64,000 nt of DNA from Planctomycetota bacterium (lineage in GTDB: Bacteria > Planctomycetota > UBA8742 > UBA2392): NCBI GenBank assembly GCA_016722065.1, contig JADKGX010000001.1:2170001-2234000 (forward strand), read 5' to 3'. This document shows, piece by piece, positions 34,744 through 43,598 of this stretch. A program made the translations under genes and the position numbers. Numbering within the stretch: position 1 is the first letter of the stretch; every line of letters begins with the position of its first letter. The notes beneath the pieces are model-generated. The model was not told the DNA's origin, ran no database searches, and worked only from the letters and a program-made list of their open reading frames with translations.

Positions 34744-36768
34744 TCACGCATTGACAAAGGTAGCCTTGGATTTTGCACCGTTCTTGAGAAAATTCTCCAT
34801 GCCGATGTGCATGTCTTTGGTGTCCACGCAGGCACCAAAGGCCTGGCTTTCCATCTTCAGGCCTTCGCGCAACGGCTTGGCGCAGCCTTTGAGAACCACG
34901 TCGCAAAGTATCTGGTCAATCTTTTTGCTGAGGTGCCCGATTTCAAGAGCCGGGGCTGCTGCTGGCAGGTTCTTGACTGGCTCGCGGTTGATACGCTTCA
35001 GCTCACGTTTGCCGCTGGCGTATTCGTTAACCAGCGCCACGGCACGGCCCACCAGGTCGCCTTCCACTTCTTCGCTGATCAGCCCCAGCTTCAGGGCTGT
35101 GGCGCCGTCAATCGGTTTGGCTGTGCGCATCAGTTTCAAGGCTTCTTCAAAGCCAATCCAGCGTGGCAGGCGCTGTGTGCCGCCCGCACCAGGGATGATG
35201 CCCAGGTTTACTTCGGGCTGGCCGGCAAGAATTCGCAAACCCTTGCTGGCAATGCGCGCGTGGCAGGCCATGGCCAGTTCGTTGCCGCCGCCGAACGCCA
35301 GGCCGTTGTAGGCGCAAAGCACCGGCTTCTTCATGTCTTCAATGTAATCCAGCGTGGTGTGAAACTGCCGCGAGTTGGCCTCGCCTTCGGCTGCGTTCTT
35401 GAGTGCCGCCAGCATGTCGATATCCGCACCACTGACAAATGCCTTGGTGCCGAAGCCGGTGATTACCGCGCCCTTGATGGCGGGGTCGGATTCCACGGCC
35501 TTGCAGTGGTTGATGAGCTGGCGGAACACCTCAAGATTTAATGCATTCAGCACGGCGGGCCGACGAATCTTGAGTACCGCCACCCCATGCATGTCGCGGC
35601 GGAAGACCATGGCGATTTCAAAGGGCTTGCCGCTGGCCGCCTGACTGGCAATGCACTTGGGCACCGGAAAGCCGGGGTTTTCGGCGGCATAGGCCTGTAT
35701 CAGCTTCAGGGCATTGGCCGGGCCGATTTCGTTCATCCAGCCAAAGGGCCCTCGCACGACCAGCGCCGTGCTGGTGGCCATTTCCATGTCGCCGACGCTG
35801 CACAGACCGGCATCAACAATCTCGCCGCACAGGCCGAAGTACGCGCCGGTCATGCGGTCGCCGATCTGCTTGGCTTGTTCAGGCGTGGTTTCAACTTTCT
35901 CGTCGCGGCCAGCGGTGGGCCAGGGCTGCTTGAGTTCGACCTGCTTCTTCAGGCTGTCGGGCGTGCGGAACCATTTGTGAATCTTCGTCGTGTAATGATC
36001 CAGGCCAACCGCCGTGATCGGGTTGCCGCCGGTAAGATTCATTGCCGTAAACGGGCCAATGCCAAGGCCCAGCGCCTTTTGCGCGATCACGTCAACCTGT
36101 TTGACGCTGCCAAGTCCTTTCTCTACCAGCAGGGCTGCTGCCTGGAAGATGCCTTCAAATACAGGGTCTACGGCGTAACCGTAGCGCGACTTGACTTGCA
36201 CCGGGGCCTTGCCGATGTTTTCGTAGAAATCCATCACCCAGTTGGTGACGACATCGTGAGTTTTCGCGCCGGGCACGACCTCAACCACAATGTTGCGTTC
36301 GGCGGGAAAGAAGTAGTGCACCACCAGCCCGTGTTCGGGCGTCTTGGCGCCCTCGAAGATGACTTCGGGCTCCATGTGGCTGGAGTTGCTGGCGATGATG
36401 CAATCGGGCTCAACCACGGCTTCGAGGGCGGCGACAATCTTGCGTTTGATGTCTTTGTTCTCGGTTGCGGCCTCGACCACCAACCGCGCACCCTTGAGCG
36501 CCGCGTAGTCGCTGGTCCAGGTCAGCGCGGCCTTCATGCGTTCGGCTTCTTCGGGCTTGAACGCACCGGATTCGACACCCTTATTGATCTTCTTTTCCGT
36601 GCGCGCCTGCCCGGCCTTGAGGGCATCGGCGCTTACGTCAACCACGACTACCGGCACGCCGTGGGGCGAAAGAGTCTTGGCAAAAAACAGTGCAATGTCG
36701 GGCCCGATCTGGCCTGAGCCAACGACGCCGACCTTATTGAGTGTCCAGTCCTTGAGCGTGTAAGCCAT
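34744..36768 (-). CDS. 3-hydroxyacyl-CoA dehydrogenase / enoyl-CoA hydratase fusion
   Basis: 674 aa from ATG 36768, preceded by AAGGGGAACAACC. The frame opens further upstream but into the divergent promoter region. Residues 1-370 are a hydroxyacyl-CoA dehydrogenase: NAD motif GVVGSGQIG at 14-22 and catalytic H151 in VVHYFFPAERN. Residues about 385-600 are an enoyl-CoA hydratase with both catalytic glutamates, E497 (GGGNELAM) and E519 (AGQPEVNLGIIPGAGGTQRLPR). The order is dehydrogenase first, the reverse of bacterial FadB and like the archaeal crotonyl-CoA hydratase/hydroxybutyryl-CoA dehydrogenase fusion. It interconverts enoyl-, hydroxy- and ketoacyl-CoA. The divergent thiolase gene provides the next step. 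Confidence 0.9.
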   Translation of the reverse strand: MAYTLKDWTLNKVGVVGSGQIGPDIALFFAKTLSPHGVPVVVVDVSADALKAGQARTEKKINKGVESGAFKPEEAERMKAALTWTSDYAALKGARLVVEAATENKDIKRKIVAALEAVVEPDCIIASNSSHMEPEVIFEGAKTPEHGLVVHYFFPAERNIVVEVVPGAKTHDVVTNWVMDFYENIGKAPVQVKSRYGYAVDPVFEGIFQAAALLVEKGLGSVKQVDVIAQKALGLGIGPFTAMNLTGGNPITAVGLDHYTTKIHKWFRTPDSLKKQVELKQPWPTAGRDEKVETTPEQAKQIGDRMTGAYFGLCGEIVDAGLCSVGDMEMATSTALVVRGPFGWMNEIGPANALKLIQAYAAENPGFPVPKCIASQAASGKPFEIAMVFRRDMHGVAVLKIRRPAVLNALNLEVFRQLINHCKAVESDPAIKGAVITGFGTKAFVSGADIDMLAALKNAAEGEANSRQFHTTLDYIEDMKKPVLCAYNGLAFGGGNELAMACHARIASKGLRILAGQPEVNLGIIPGAGGTQRLPRWIGFEEALKLMRTAKPIDGATALKLGLISEEVEGDLVGRAVALVNEYASGKRELKRINREPVKNLPAAAPALEIGHLSKKIDQILCDVVLKGCAKPLREGLKMESQAFGACVDTKDMHIGMENFLKNGAKSKATFVNA

Positions 36769-36817
36769 GGTTGTTCCCCTTGAACTGGGTTCGGGTTTAG
36801 CGTCTGCGGCGTCAGGT

Positions 36818-36872
36818 GCAAGCGCCGCGAAAGTGAAAATGCCAATCACGCAAGCGCCGCGAAAAAGTGAAA
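36818..36872. repeat. direct repeats in the divergent beta-oxidation promoter
   Basis: GCAAGCGCCGCGAAAGTGAAA at 36818-36838 and GCAAGCGCCGCGAAA-AA-GTGAAA at 36850-36872 are near-identical, start 32 bp apart (three helical turns), and sit between the fusion gene (start 36768) and the thiolase (start 37025). Likely binding sites for a regulator of both genes. Confidence 0.55.
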
Positions 36873-37024
36873 GCGCGAACACTGAAAAACGCCAAAGATC
36901 GGAAGCGCCCCAAGCCGCGCCCTGCATCATCAAGCTTTTGGCGCTTTGGCGGTTCAACCTGCACTTTCCCCATGTTGACCCGCCCGCACCCCGCGCCATA
37001 CTTGCGCCAGAAACGGAGACACCC

Positions 37025-38215
37025 ATGGCACTCAAGAACGTTTACATTCCCTACGGCGGTTACTGGTCGAGCCCCTTCGTCAAATGGCAAGGCAGCATCA
37101 ACCACCTGCACAGTGGCCTGCTGGCCGCCGAGACCGCCAAGCGCTGGCTGGGCTCACGCCAGATTTCGCCCGAAGGTTTCGACAGCATCGCCCTGGGCTG
37201 GACCGTGCCGCAAAAGCAGATTTTCTATGGCGCGCCCTGGATTGCCGGTTTGATCGGCGCACCGGGCATCACCGGCCCCATGTACGCCCAGGCCTGCGCC
37301 ACGGGCGCGCGCGTGCTGGCTGGCAGCGCCCTAGAAGTCGAAGCTGGCTTCAAGGAATGCATTCTCGGCCTGACATTTGACCGTTGCAGCAACGGCGCCC
37401 ACGTGGTGTACCCCAACCCGATGGGCCCAGGCGCGACGGTGGATTCCGAAAACTGGGTCTGGGACAACTTCGGCCATGACCCGTTTGCCAAGAACTCGAT
37501 GCTGCAAACCGCCGAAAACGTGGCCAAAGAGGCCGGCATTTCGCGCGAACAACAGGACGAATGCGCGCTGATCCGAAACGGCCAGTACCAGAACGCGCTG
37601 GCCAACGACCGCGCCTTTCAAAAGCGCTACATGTTCCCGTTGGAAATCGCCGCGGGCAAGCAAGTGAAACTGATTGAAACCGACGAAGGCGTGTTCCCGA
37701 CTACCAAGGAAGGCCTTGCGAAACTTCGTCCCGTCATGCCGGACGGCAGTGTCACGTTCGGGGCCCAGACCTACCCTGCCGACGGCAACGCCGGCATGAT
37801 TGTCACCACCAAGCACAAGGCCGCCGAGCTTAGCAAAGACAAAAACGTCACAGTGCAAGTGCTCAGCTTCGGCCAGTGCCGCGTCAAAAAGGGTTTCATG
37901 CCCATGGCCCCAGTGCCCGCCGCGCAGCAGGCCTTGAAGGCAGCAGGCCTCGAGCTCAAGGACACGAAGGTGATCAAGACGCACAACCCCTTTGCGGTCA
38001 ACGATGTCTACTTCGCCAAGCAGAACGGGCTCAAGCTTGAAGCCTTCAACAACTACGGCAGCCCGCTGGTGTTCGGCCACCCGCAAGGCCCGACCGGCCT
38101 GCGTGTGATCATCGAGATGATCGAAGAACTGGCGATGCAAGGTGGCGGCCACGGGCTGTTCAGCGGCTGCGCAGCCGGCGATTCGGCGATGAGCTGCGTG
38201 GTGAAGGTGGGTTAG
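37025..38215 (+). CDS. thiolase (acetyl-CoA acyltransferase family)
   Basis: 396 aa from ATG 37025 after GGAGA; the longer frame back to 36767 crosses the promoter region. Catalytic residues: C91 in QACATGARV, H352 in FGHPQGPTGLR, C382 in FSGCAAGDSAMS. The usual NEAF motif reads HNPFAVND (N321), a departure shared by some divergent thiolases. It cleaves 3-ketoacyl-CoA with CoA or runs in reverse. It pairs with the divergently transcribed dehydrogenase/hydratase, so the two cover three steps of fatty-acid or C4 acyl-CoA metabolism. No acyl-CoA dehydrogenase or ligase gene is in the window. Confidence 0.9.
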   Translation: MALKNVYIPYGGYWSSPFVKWQGSINHLHSGLLAAETAKRWLGSRQISPEGFDSIALGWTVPQKQIFYGAPWIAGLIGAPGITGPMYAQACATGARVLAGSALEVEAGFKECILGLTFDRCSNGAHVVYPNPMGPGATVDSENWVWDNFGHDPFAKNSMLQTAENVAKEAGISREQQDECALIRNGQYQNALANDRAFQKRYMFPLEIAAGKQVKLIETDEGVFPTTKEGLAKLRPVMPDGSVTFGAQTYPADGNAGMIVTTKHKAAELSKDKNVTVQVLSFGQCRVKKGFMPMAPVPAAQQALKAAGLELKDTKVIKTHNPFAVNDVYFAKQNGLKLEAFNNYGSPLVFGHPQGPTGLRVIIEMIEELAMQGGGHGLFSGCAAGDSAMSCVVKVG

Positions 38216-38294
38216 CGAGGTGGCCCCGGTCGAAATGCACCGGGAGTCACGCAGTGGATGCGCCCTTGCGCCCCATATCGCGGGCGTTGGTGGT

Positions 38295-38303
38295 TGCTAT
38301 GAT
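38295..38303 (+). promoter_or_regulatory. possible extended -10 promoter of the helicase gene
   Basis: TGCTATGAT (TGn plus TATGAT) lies 114 bp upstream of ATG 38417. No matching -35 is seen, as is common for extended -10 promoters. A leader of about 105 nt with a small hairpin near 38380-38402 would precede the gene. Confidence 0.3.
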
Positions 38304-38416
38304 CCCTGTGTCAGTTTTTGCGGTCCTTCCGGACTGCCTGATTTTCCTTCCGATGATTCTGCCTCTGTCCACCCAGACATTGCCGCCGAGTTCTCGGGCA
38401 ATGAAAGTTGCTTTTC

Positions 38417-39715
38417 ATGACGCATTCCAGTTTTGAGGCCCTGTCCATTGCAGGGCCGATTTTGCGCTCGCTTCACGAGGAGGGTTATACGCAACCCACC
38501 GAAGTCCAGCGCAACGCCATTCCCTTTGCTCTTTCGGGCAAGGACGTTCTTGCCGTGGCGCCTACGGGCACTGGCAAGACTGCTGCCTTCACCATTCCCA
38601 TTCTGCAGCACCTTTCGCGCAAGCCCGCCGGCGACCGGCGCCCGATCCGGGCGTTGATCCTGACGCCCACGCGCGAACTGGCATTGCAGGTGCAGGAAGC
38701 GATTACGGCCTATGGCCGGCATCTTTCGCTGCATTCGACGGTGGTGATGGGCGGGGTCAACATGAACCCGCAGATCAAGGCCGTTCGTCGCGGTGTCGAT
38801 GTGTTGGTCGCCACGCCTGGCCGGTTGCTGGACCTGATGCAACAGGGCCACGTGAAACTGGACCAGGTCGAGTTCTTTGTGCTCGACGAAGCGGACCGCA
38901 TGCTCGACATGGGTTTCATTCATGACGTACGCAAGATCGCTTCGCGCGTGCCGGCAAAACGCCAAACCCTGTTCTTTTCGGCCACCATGCCCGGCGCGGT
39001 TGCCGAGCTGGCCAACTCGCTGCTGAAGGAGCCAGTCCGGGTCGAAGTAACCCAGGCCACCGCGGCAGCCAACCGCCCCAACATTGAGCAACGCCTGATG
39101 TTCGTGGGTAACGCCGACAAGCAGAACCTGCTGGCGCACCTGCTGCAGTCCAACCGCGACGGCCACATGTTGGTGTTTGCCCGCACCAAGCACCGTGCAG
39201 ACAAGATTGTACGCAAGCTGCAACAGGTGGGTGTGCGTTCGGGCGCTATTCACAGCAACAAGACGCAGTCGCAGCGTCAGCGCACACTGGCTGACTTTGC
39301 CGAAGGCCGTATCCGCGTTCTGATTGCCACAGACCTTGTGGCACGCGGCATCGACGTCGACGGCATCACGCACGTCATCAACTATGACCTGAGCGACGAG
39401 CCCGAAAACCACGTGCACCGCATTGGCCGCACGGCCCGTGCCGGCGCTAGTGGCAAGGCGATTTCGTTCTGCGACCCTGATGAATTGTCGAAGTTGCGCC
39501 AGATCGAAAAGCTGGCTGGTGCGCCGATTGAAGTGGACGAAAACCAGCCCTATCACCACGCACAAGCTGCCCGGCAGCGTCAGGAGCGGACCGTGTCGGT
39601 CCAGAAAAAAAGCGGCGGGTTTCAACCCGCGCGCGGGCCGCGCCAACCGAGGTGGCAGAAGGCCCGGGGCAAATCGCGGCCGCAGAGGTCGCGGCGGCAG
39701 CCGGTAACGGCTTAG
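38417..39715 (+). CDS. DEAD-box RNA helicase, RhlE-like
   Basis: 432 aa from ATG 38417 (in-frame TTG at 38408 is a weaker choice). All helicase motifs are present in order: the Q-motif region (YTQPTEVQRNAIP), I APTGTGKT, Ia PTRELALQ, II VLDEADRMLDMGF, III FSATMP, then motifs IV-VI with ATDLVARGIDV and HRIGRTARAG. The C-terminal 60 residues are Arg/Gln/Lys-rich and disordered, binding RNA nonspecifically. The RhlE group acts in ribosome assembly and mRNA turnover, often at low temperature. Followed by its own terminator. Confidence 0.93.
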   Translation: MTHSSFEALSIAGPILRSLHEEGYTQPTEVQRNAIPFALSGKDVLAVAPTGTGKTAAFTIPILQHLSRKPAGDRRPIRALILTPTRELALQVQEAITAYGRHLSLHSTVVMGGVNMNPQIKAVRRGVDVLVATPGRLLDLMQQGHVKLDQVEFFVLDEADRMLDMGFIHDVRKIASRVPAKRQTLFFSATMPGAVAELANSLLKEPVRVEVTQATAAANRPNIEQRLMFVGNADKQNLLAHLLQSNRDGHMLVFARTKHRADKIVRKLQQVGVRSGAIHSNKTQSQRQRTLADFAEGRIRVLIATDLVARGIDVDGITHVINYDLSDEPENHVHRIGRTARAGASGKAISFCDPDELSKLRQIEKLAGAPIEVDENQPYHHAQAARQRQERTVSVQKKSGGFQPARGPRQPRWQKARGKSRPQRSRRQPVTA

Positions 39716-39732
39716 TATCCAGACAGCAGAAA

Positions 39733-39766
39733 CACCGGGCCCGCAAAGCGCGGGCCCGGTGCTTTT
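39733..39766 (+). terminator. terminator of the DEAD-box helicase gene
   Basis: A perfect 12-bp stem, CACCGGGCCCGC / GCGGGCCCGGTG (39733-39744, 39750-39761), has a 5-nt loop and is followed by CTTTTG. It is 17 bp after the TAG. Confidence 0.85.
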
Positions 39767-39789
39767 GACGCGCGTGTCGCAGCAGGAGG

Positions 39790-40500
39790 CTATAACTCCA
39801 TCGGCTGGTCTTTGGTGTGCTTGTAGATGCGCTTCTTCAGCCAGTAGAGTCCCATCAAATCCAGCAGGCCGCGCGCCCCGCGTTTGAGGTTGCCGTACTT
39901 GCTTACGCCTGCTGTGCGCGCCCGGTGTTCGGTGGGAATCTGCGCCACGTTGCACTTCATGAACACAAAAATTGCCGGCATCAAGCGGTGCACGCCATTG
40001 AAGTGGGGCAGGCGCATGCCCACGGATTTTGGAAAGGCCCGCAGCGAACAGCCAATGTCGACAATCCGGTCCCGCAGCAGAAGGTTGCGCACGAAATAGG
40101 CCGTGCGGCTGGCCAGCCGGCGGCCAAACGTGTCGTTGCGTTTCTTGCGAAAGCCCACCGCCACGTCATGGTCCTTCAATGCGGCAAGTAACTGCGGAAT
40201 CGCCCCCGGGTCATTCTGGCGGTCGCCATCCAGTGTCACCAGGGTTTCAGCCCGCGCCGCCCAGATGCCGGTGATGGTGGCCGCGCTTTGGCCCAGGTTG
40301 CGTGGATGCTTGATGACGCGCACCCAGCCCAGCGATTTGCACTTTTCGGCCGTGCCGTCGGTGCTGCCGTCATCGACATAGATCAACTCAAAGTTCACGC
40401 CGGCCGCATCCAGAACGGCCTTCACTTCTTCGGCCAGCGGGCCGACGTTTTCGACCTCGTTGTAAACCGGAATCACCACCGACACTTGGGGCGTACTCAC
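39790..40500 (-). CDS. family 2 glycosyltransferase (dolichol-phosphate-mannose-synthase/ArnC-like)
   Basis: 236 aa. The frame runs far upstream, but GTG 40500 overlaps the TGA of the preceding gene (GTGA) and starts exactly at the conserved STPQVSVVIPVYNEVENV. Motifs: YVDDGSTDGTAEKC, VTLDGDRQNDPGAI (the DXD metal site as DGD), VAVGFRKKRNDTFGRRLAS. No C-terminal membrane helices, so it is of the soluble DPM1 type. It transfers a sugar from a nucleotide sugar to a lipid-phosphate carrier. With the LAB_N gene upstream and the ArnT-like gene nearby it forms a lipid A or glycolipid decoration module. Confidence 0.9.
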   Translation of the reverse strand: MSTPQVSVVIPVYNEVENVGPLAEEVKAVLDAAGVNFELIYVDDGSTDGTAEKCKSLGWVRVIKHPRNLGQSAATITGIWAARAETLVTLDGDRQNDPGAIPQLLAALKDHDVAVGFRKKRNDTFGRRLASRTAYFVRNLLLRDRIVDIGCSLRAFPKSVGMRLPHFNGVHRLMPAIFVFMKCNVAQIPTEHRARTAGVSKYGNLKRGARGLLDLMGLYWLKKRIYKHTKDQPMEL

Positions 40501-41267
40501 TGGGATGACTCCGTGGCGGCAGGTCGGTTGCGTGATTCCCGATAGGCCAGCATCAGGTTGCGAATGCAGGGCAGCGGGTTCAAGGCATAGGCCAAAATGA
40601 ATACAGCATCCGGTTGATACACGGCATAGGCCGTCAGCAACAGGGCGCCGATCAGGCTCATCCACCAGAAGGCTGGGGGCAGCACACTGCGGCCCAGGCG
40701 CTCTGAGATCATCCACTGCACCGGAAAGCGAAGCGTCCACAACGCGGTGCCAGCCACGCCAATCACCAGCCAAAAGGGCGAAGGTTCGATCGCAATGCCC
40801 TTTTCGTTCACGGTAAGGTAGGCCACGGCAAAGCCTGTGGCCAGCGCAACCAGCGAAAGCGGCGCAATCACGGCCAGCGCGCCCAGCTTGGCGCCGGGCT
40901 TGCGCATCAGCATCAGGTTGCGGATGTACAGAAACAGGTTCAACAACGGCCCGATGATAAACACCGGGTCGCGCGTGCTGATGGCATACACGCCCAACAG
41001 CAGCGTTCCGAACACCGAAAACCACCAGAAGCTGGCTGGTGCTACGCTGCGGCCAGCCTTTTCACTGGCCCACCATTGGGTGATCACGCGGGCCGTGAAC
41101 AAGGCCTGCCCGGCAAAGCCGATGCCCTTGAGCAGCATGTCTATAGGTGCATCAGCCAGCAGCAAAGACGCGCCCCCGAGTGTTGCCGCGAGTGTAGCGG
41201 CGTCAGGGGTATGACGCGAGCGCCCCACAAGCGTGACGCGGCTGGTCGCGGTCACTACAATGCCCAT
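40497..41267 (-). CDS. tandem LAB_N-domain membrane protein
   Basis: 256 aa. Two copies of the LAB_N (lipid-A-disaccharide synthase N-terminal) module: LFTARVITQWWASEKAGRS with APASFWWFSVFGTLLLGVY near residues 55-90, and LWTLRFPVQWMISERLGRS with LPPAFWWMSLIGALLLTAY near 178-215; each ends with a pair of helices and an RNLMLM/Y box. LAB_N occurs fused to LpxB or alone beside GT2 and ArnT-type genes. The double copy is unusual. The first 45 residues are poorly conserved, so the start could be internal, such as ATG 41138. Coupled to the GT2 gene by a 4-bp overlap. Confidence 0.85.
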   Translation of the reverse strand: MGIVVTATSRVTLVGRSRHTPDAATLAATLGGASLLLADAPIDMLLKGIGFAGQALFTARVITQWWASEKAGRSVAPASFWWFSVFGTLLLGVYAISTRDPVFIIGPLLNLFLYIRNLMLMRKPGAKLGALAVIAPLSLVALATGFAVAYLTVNEKGIAIEPSPFWLVIGVAGTALWTLRFPVQWMISERLGRSVLPPAFWWMSLIGALLLTAYAVYQPDAVFILAYALNPLPCIRNLMLAYRESRNRPAATESSQ

Positions 41268-41316
41268 GGTCTCGGCTTTCGGGGCTAACGCCGGTCACAC
41301 CCAACAGGAGAAGTTC

Positions 41317-43536
41317 ATGCATTGGCTGAAACTGACTGTCTCTGTTGCTGTCTTGGTTGTGCTGGCCTGGAATCATGACGCCACAGCCCAGGGCAACGGT
41401 GCGATGCTGGCCGAGAGCCTTGAAACCGGCACGATCCGTACCGTGGTTCACAACGCCGCTTCGGACCTGGCTGTTACAAACGCCCCGGGTACGAACTGGG
41501 CAACCACGACTAACAGCAAGCAACAACGGCGCTATGCGACCGAAGAATGGGCAGCCAAGGTTGAAGGCGGCCGCGCCGTAGAAGTAACCCGCGCCTATCT
41601 GGACGTCAGCGGCAAAGACACACAGTACATCGTGTTGAACGAGGGGCCCCAGGCCTTTGAAACCCCTACACTGGACTGGAAGAACCACCACGTGTTTCGC
41701 ATGGCGGTAGCTGCCGACGGCTCGCGAAAGATTACTCATGAGTTCTGGGACACGATTGAGGCCAAGGACCAGAAGTTCATTGTCAAGGATACTGACCCCA
41801 ACCCCCTGCCCGGACGCAAAGTCACCGTGGGCGAAAGCTGGACGCCCGCGGGCACAAGCCTTGGTTTGTTTGCGTTCAGCGATGGCATTACCCAGCTGAA
41901 ATCCTGCGATATCAAGTTCACGCTGGATTCCGTGGTCGGCACCAAGCGCGGCCACCAGGTGGCAAACTTGAGTGCCGCTGGCAGCGCGACGTTTTACCGC
42001 GAAGAAATCAACCCTTACGACGATGCCGCCAGCACGCGCCTGACTGCCACCGCCACGCTTTCGGGTAACGGTACGTTTGACGTAACCACAGGGCAGATGC
42101 TTGCTTTGGCCTACAAGGGCAAGACCAGCGTCACAGGCAAGCTCAATGGCGCCGACATCAGCGCTGAGGCCAACTTTGAAGAAAGCTGGCAATTCAGTTA
42201 CGGAAGCTTGATTGACGCCAACTCCGATAACGGCAACACACCCGCCGAGGCTGTTGAAGGCTACAAGGCCTATCCCTTTGGCGCCCTGGCCGAAAACCAG
42301 GTGCTGATTGGGCGCAATGATGGCAAGTACACCCGCGTGCAGGTCGTCGACCTGGAGACCCGCAAGATTGTAGCGACCGTGTTGACCATGAAGGCCGACG
42401 CCACCATCCGCGACCTGGCCGTTTCGCCCGACCGCAAGAGTGTTGCCTTTGCCAGTTCTCTCAACGGTCTGCTTTCGATTGCCGAAACCAATGTGTTTGT
42501 GCTGAACCTGGTAACGGGCAAGCTGGACCAGATCAGCCCCTTTTGGGCACCCGGCGATGGCCTGGGCCAGGCGCTGAAAACCGCGAAAACGACCACCGTC
42601 AAGGGCCGCATCAAGTGGTACGACGACGACCCCGACGTGCGCACCGACCGCTTTGACGGATTCACCGGCCGGGTGCATGTGGACCACACGGCCTGCCTTG
42701 CCATTGTCAAGAACGACGGCAGTTTCGAGCTGACTGGCGTGCCGGTGGGTGCTTCGCTGCTGCTGGATATCCAGGGCACGCTGCCCAGCACCTATCGCAA
42801 CGGCAAAATTCGCGGCGGCACGGACGCCCTGGCGCGTTATGCCGGCGCCACGTTTGTCGACATCACGTTTGAGGAAGGCGTGCGCGACCTGGGCGATATC
42901 CGCATCAGCGGCCACAAGCTGGCCACGGGCTATTGCCGGCCGGGCTGGCGTGGCGACATCATCAGCATTCAGCAAGATGGCTGGACATACACCTTTGACG
43001 CCGGCTATCCCAAGCACTCCTGGGCCGAAGTAAAATCCGGGCTGGGGTTGCAACACCTGACAGGCGGACACAGCGTAAGCCCCGACGGCAAGCTGGTGGC
43101 CTTTGCCAACAATGAAAACATCGCATGGTTCTGCAAACCCGACGGCACCAAGGTGTTTGAAGCCAAATCCGCTGGCGCCAATCTGGGTTTTGATGCCGAG
43201 GGCGCCTGGCTGGTCGACGGTTCAGGCTGGGTCTGCACCGCAAGCAGTGAGGCTTGGCACCGCAAGCTGATCAGCGGCATGCCCGCAATCTGCTATGTCG
43301 GAATGGGTGACAAGCAGGGACGCACGATTCGCCAGTGGGGTTGCCTGGTAGGGCACAAGATGGTTTCGCTGGCCGTGGACAAAGCCGGCGACCGCGCGAT
43401 TTTTGTGACTCACCGATTCGACGTCGACAAATTGGTCACCTGGGGCGACGCGTGGGTCTGGCAGGCCAGCACTGACAGTTGCGTGCGCCTGACAGCACTG
43501 GGCGACGTAGTTTGCGTGGGCGGCTACGGGCGGTAG
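41317..43536 (+). CDS. large secreted protein with propeller-like C-terminal part
   Basis: 739 aa. CAGGAG lies 7 nt before ATG 41317, and a signal peptide follows (MHWLKLTVSVAVLVVLAW, cleavage near DATAQ). The N-terminal 320 residues are beta-rich with no recognised domain. After about 340 there are propeller-like units with the pattern L-A-V-S-P-D-x-K-x-V-A-F (IRDLAVSPDRKSVAFAS) and GHSVSPDGKLVAFANNEN, then VSLAVDKAGDRAIFVTH. An insert around 460-560 resembles a carboxypeptidase-regulatory-like beta fold (GSFELTGVPVGASLLLDIQG). Extracytoplasmic; function unknown. Divergent from the LAB_N gene. Confidence 0.65.
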   Translation: MHWLKLTVSVAVLVVLAWNHDATAQGNGAMLAESLETGTIRTVVHNAASDLAVTNAPGTNWATTTNSKQQRRYATEEWAAKVEGGRAVEVTRAYLDVSGKDTQYIVLNEGPQAFETPTLDWKNHHVFRMAVAADGSRKITHEFWDTIEAKDQKFIVKDTDPNPLPGRKVTVGESWTPAGTSLGLFAFSDGITQLKSCDIKFTLDSVVGTKRGHQVANLSAAGSATFYREEINPYDDAASTRLTATATLSGNGTFDVTTGQMLALAYKGKTSVTGKLNGADISAEANFEESWQFSYGSLIDANSDNGNTPAEAVEGYKAYPFGALAENQVLIGRNDGKYTRVQVVDLETRKIVATVLTMKADATIRDLAVSPDRKSVAFASSLNGLLSIAETNVFVLNLVTGKLDQISPFWAPGDGLGQALKTAKTTTVKGRIKWYDDDPDVRTDRFDGFTGRVHVDHTACLAIVKNDGSFELTGVPVGASLLLDIQGTLPSTYRNGKIRGGTDALARYAGATFVDITFEEGVRDLGDIRISGHKLATGYCRPGWRGDIISIQQDGWTYTFDAGYPKHSWAEVKSGLGLQHLTGGHSVSPDGKLVAFANNENIAWFCKPDGTKVFEAKSAGANLGFDAEGAWLVDGSGWVCTASSEAWHRKLISGMPAICYVGMGDKQGRTIRQWGCLVGHKMVSLAVDKAGDRAIFVTHRFDVDKLVTWGDAWVWQASTDSCVRLTALGDVVCVGGYGR

Positions 43537-43598
43537 GGGCGGGCAGCTTGGCAGCAATTGCGATTTCGCGCCGGTCGCGCGTGCGTTAGAAACGTTGC

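Noticed and set aside
16036..36965. Similar GCG-TTTGGCGGT-like sequences upstream of ruvB and the thiolase as a shared operator
   Set aside because: Only two loosely matching copies in unrelated contexts; chance similarity in a GC-rich genome is likely.
41203..43071. Long minus-strand frame opposite the propeller-like secreted gene
   Set aside because: Antisense shadow; the plus-strand gene has a signal peptide and a good ribosome site.
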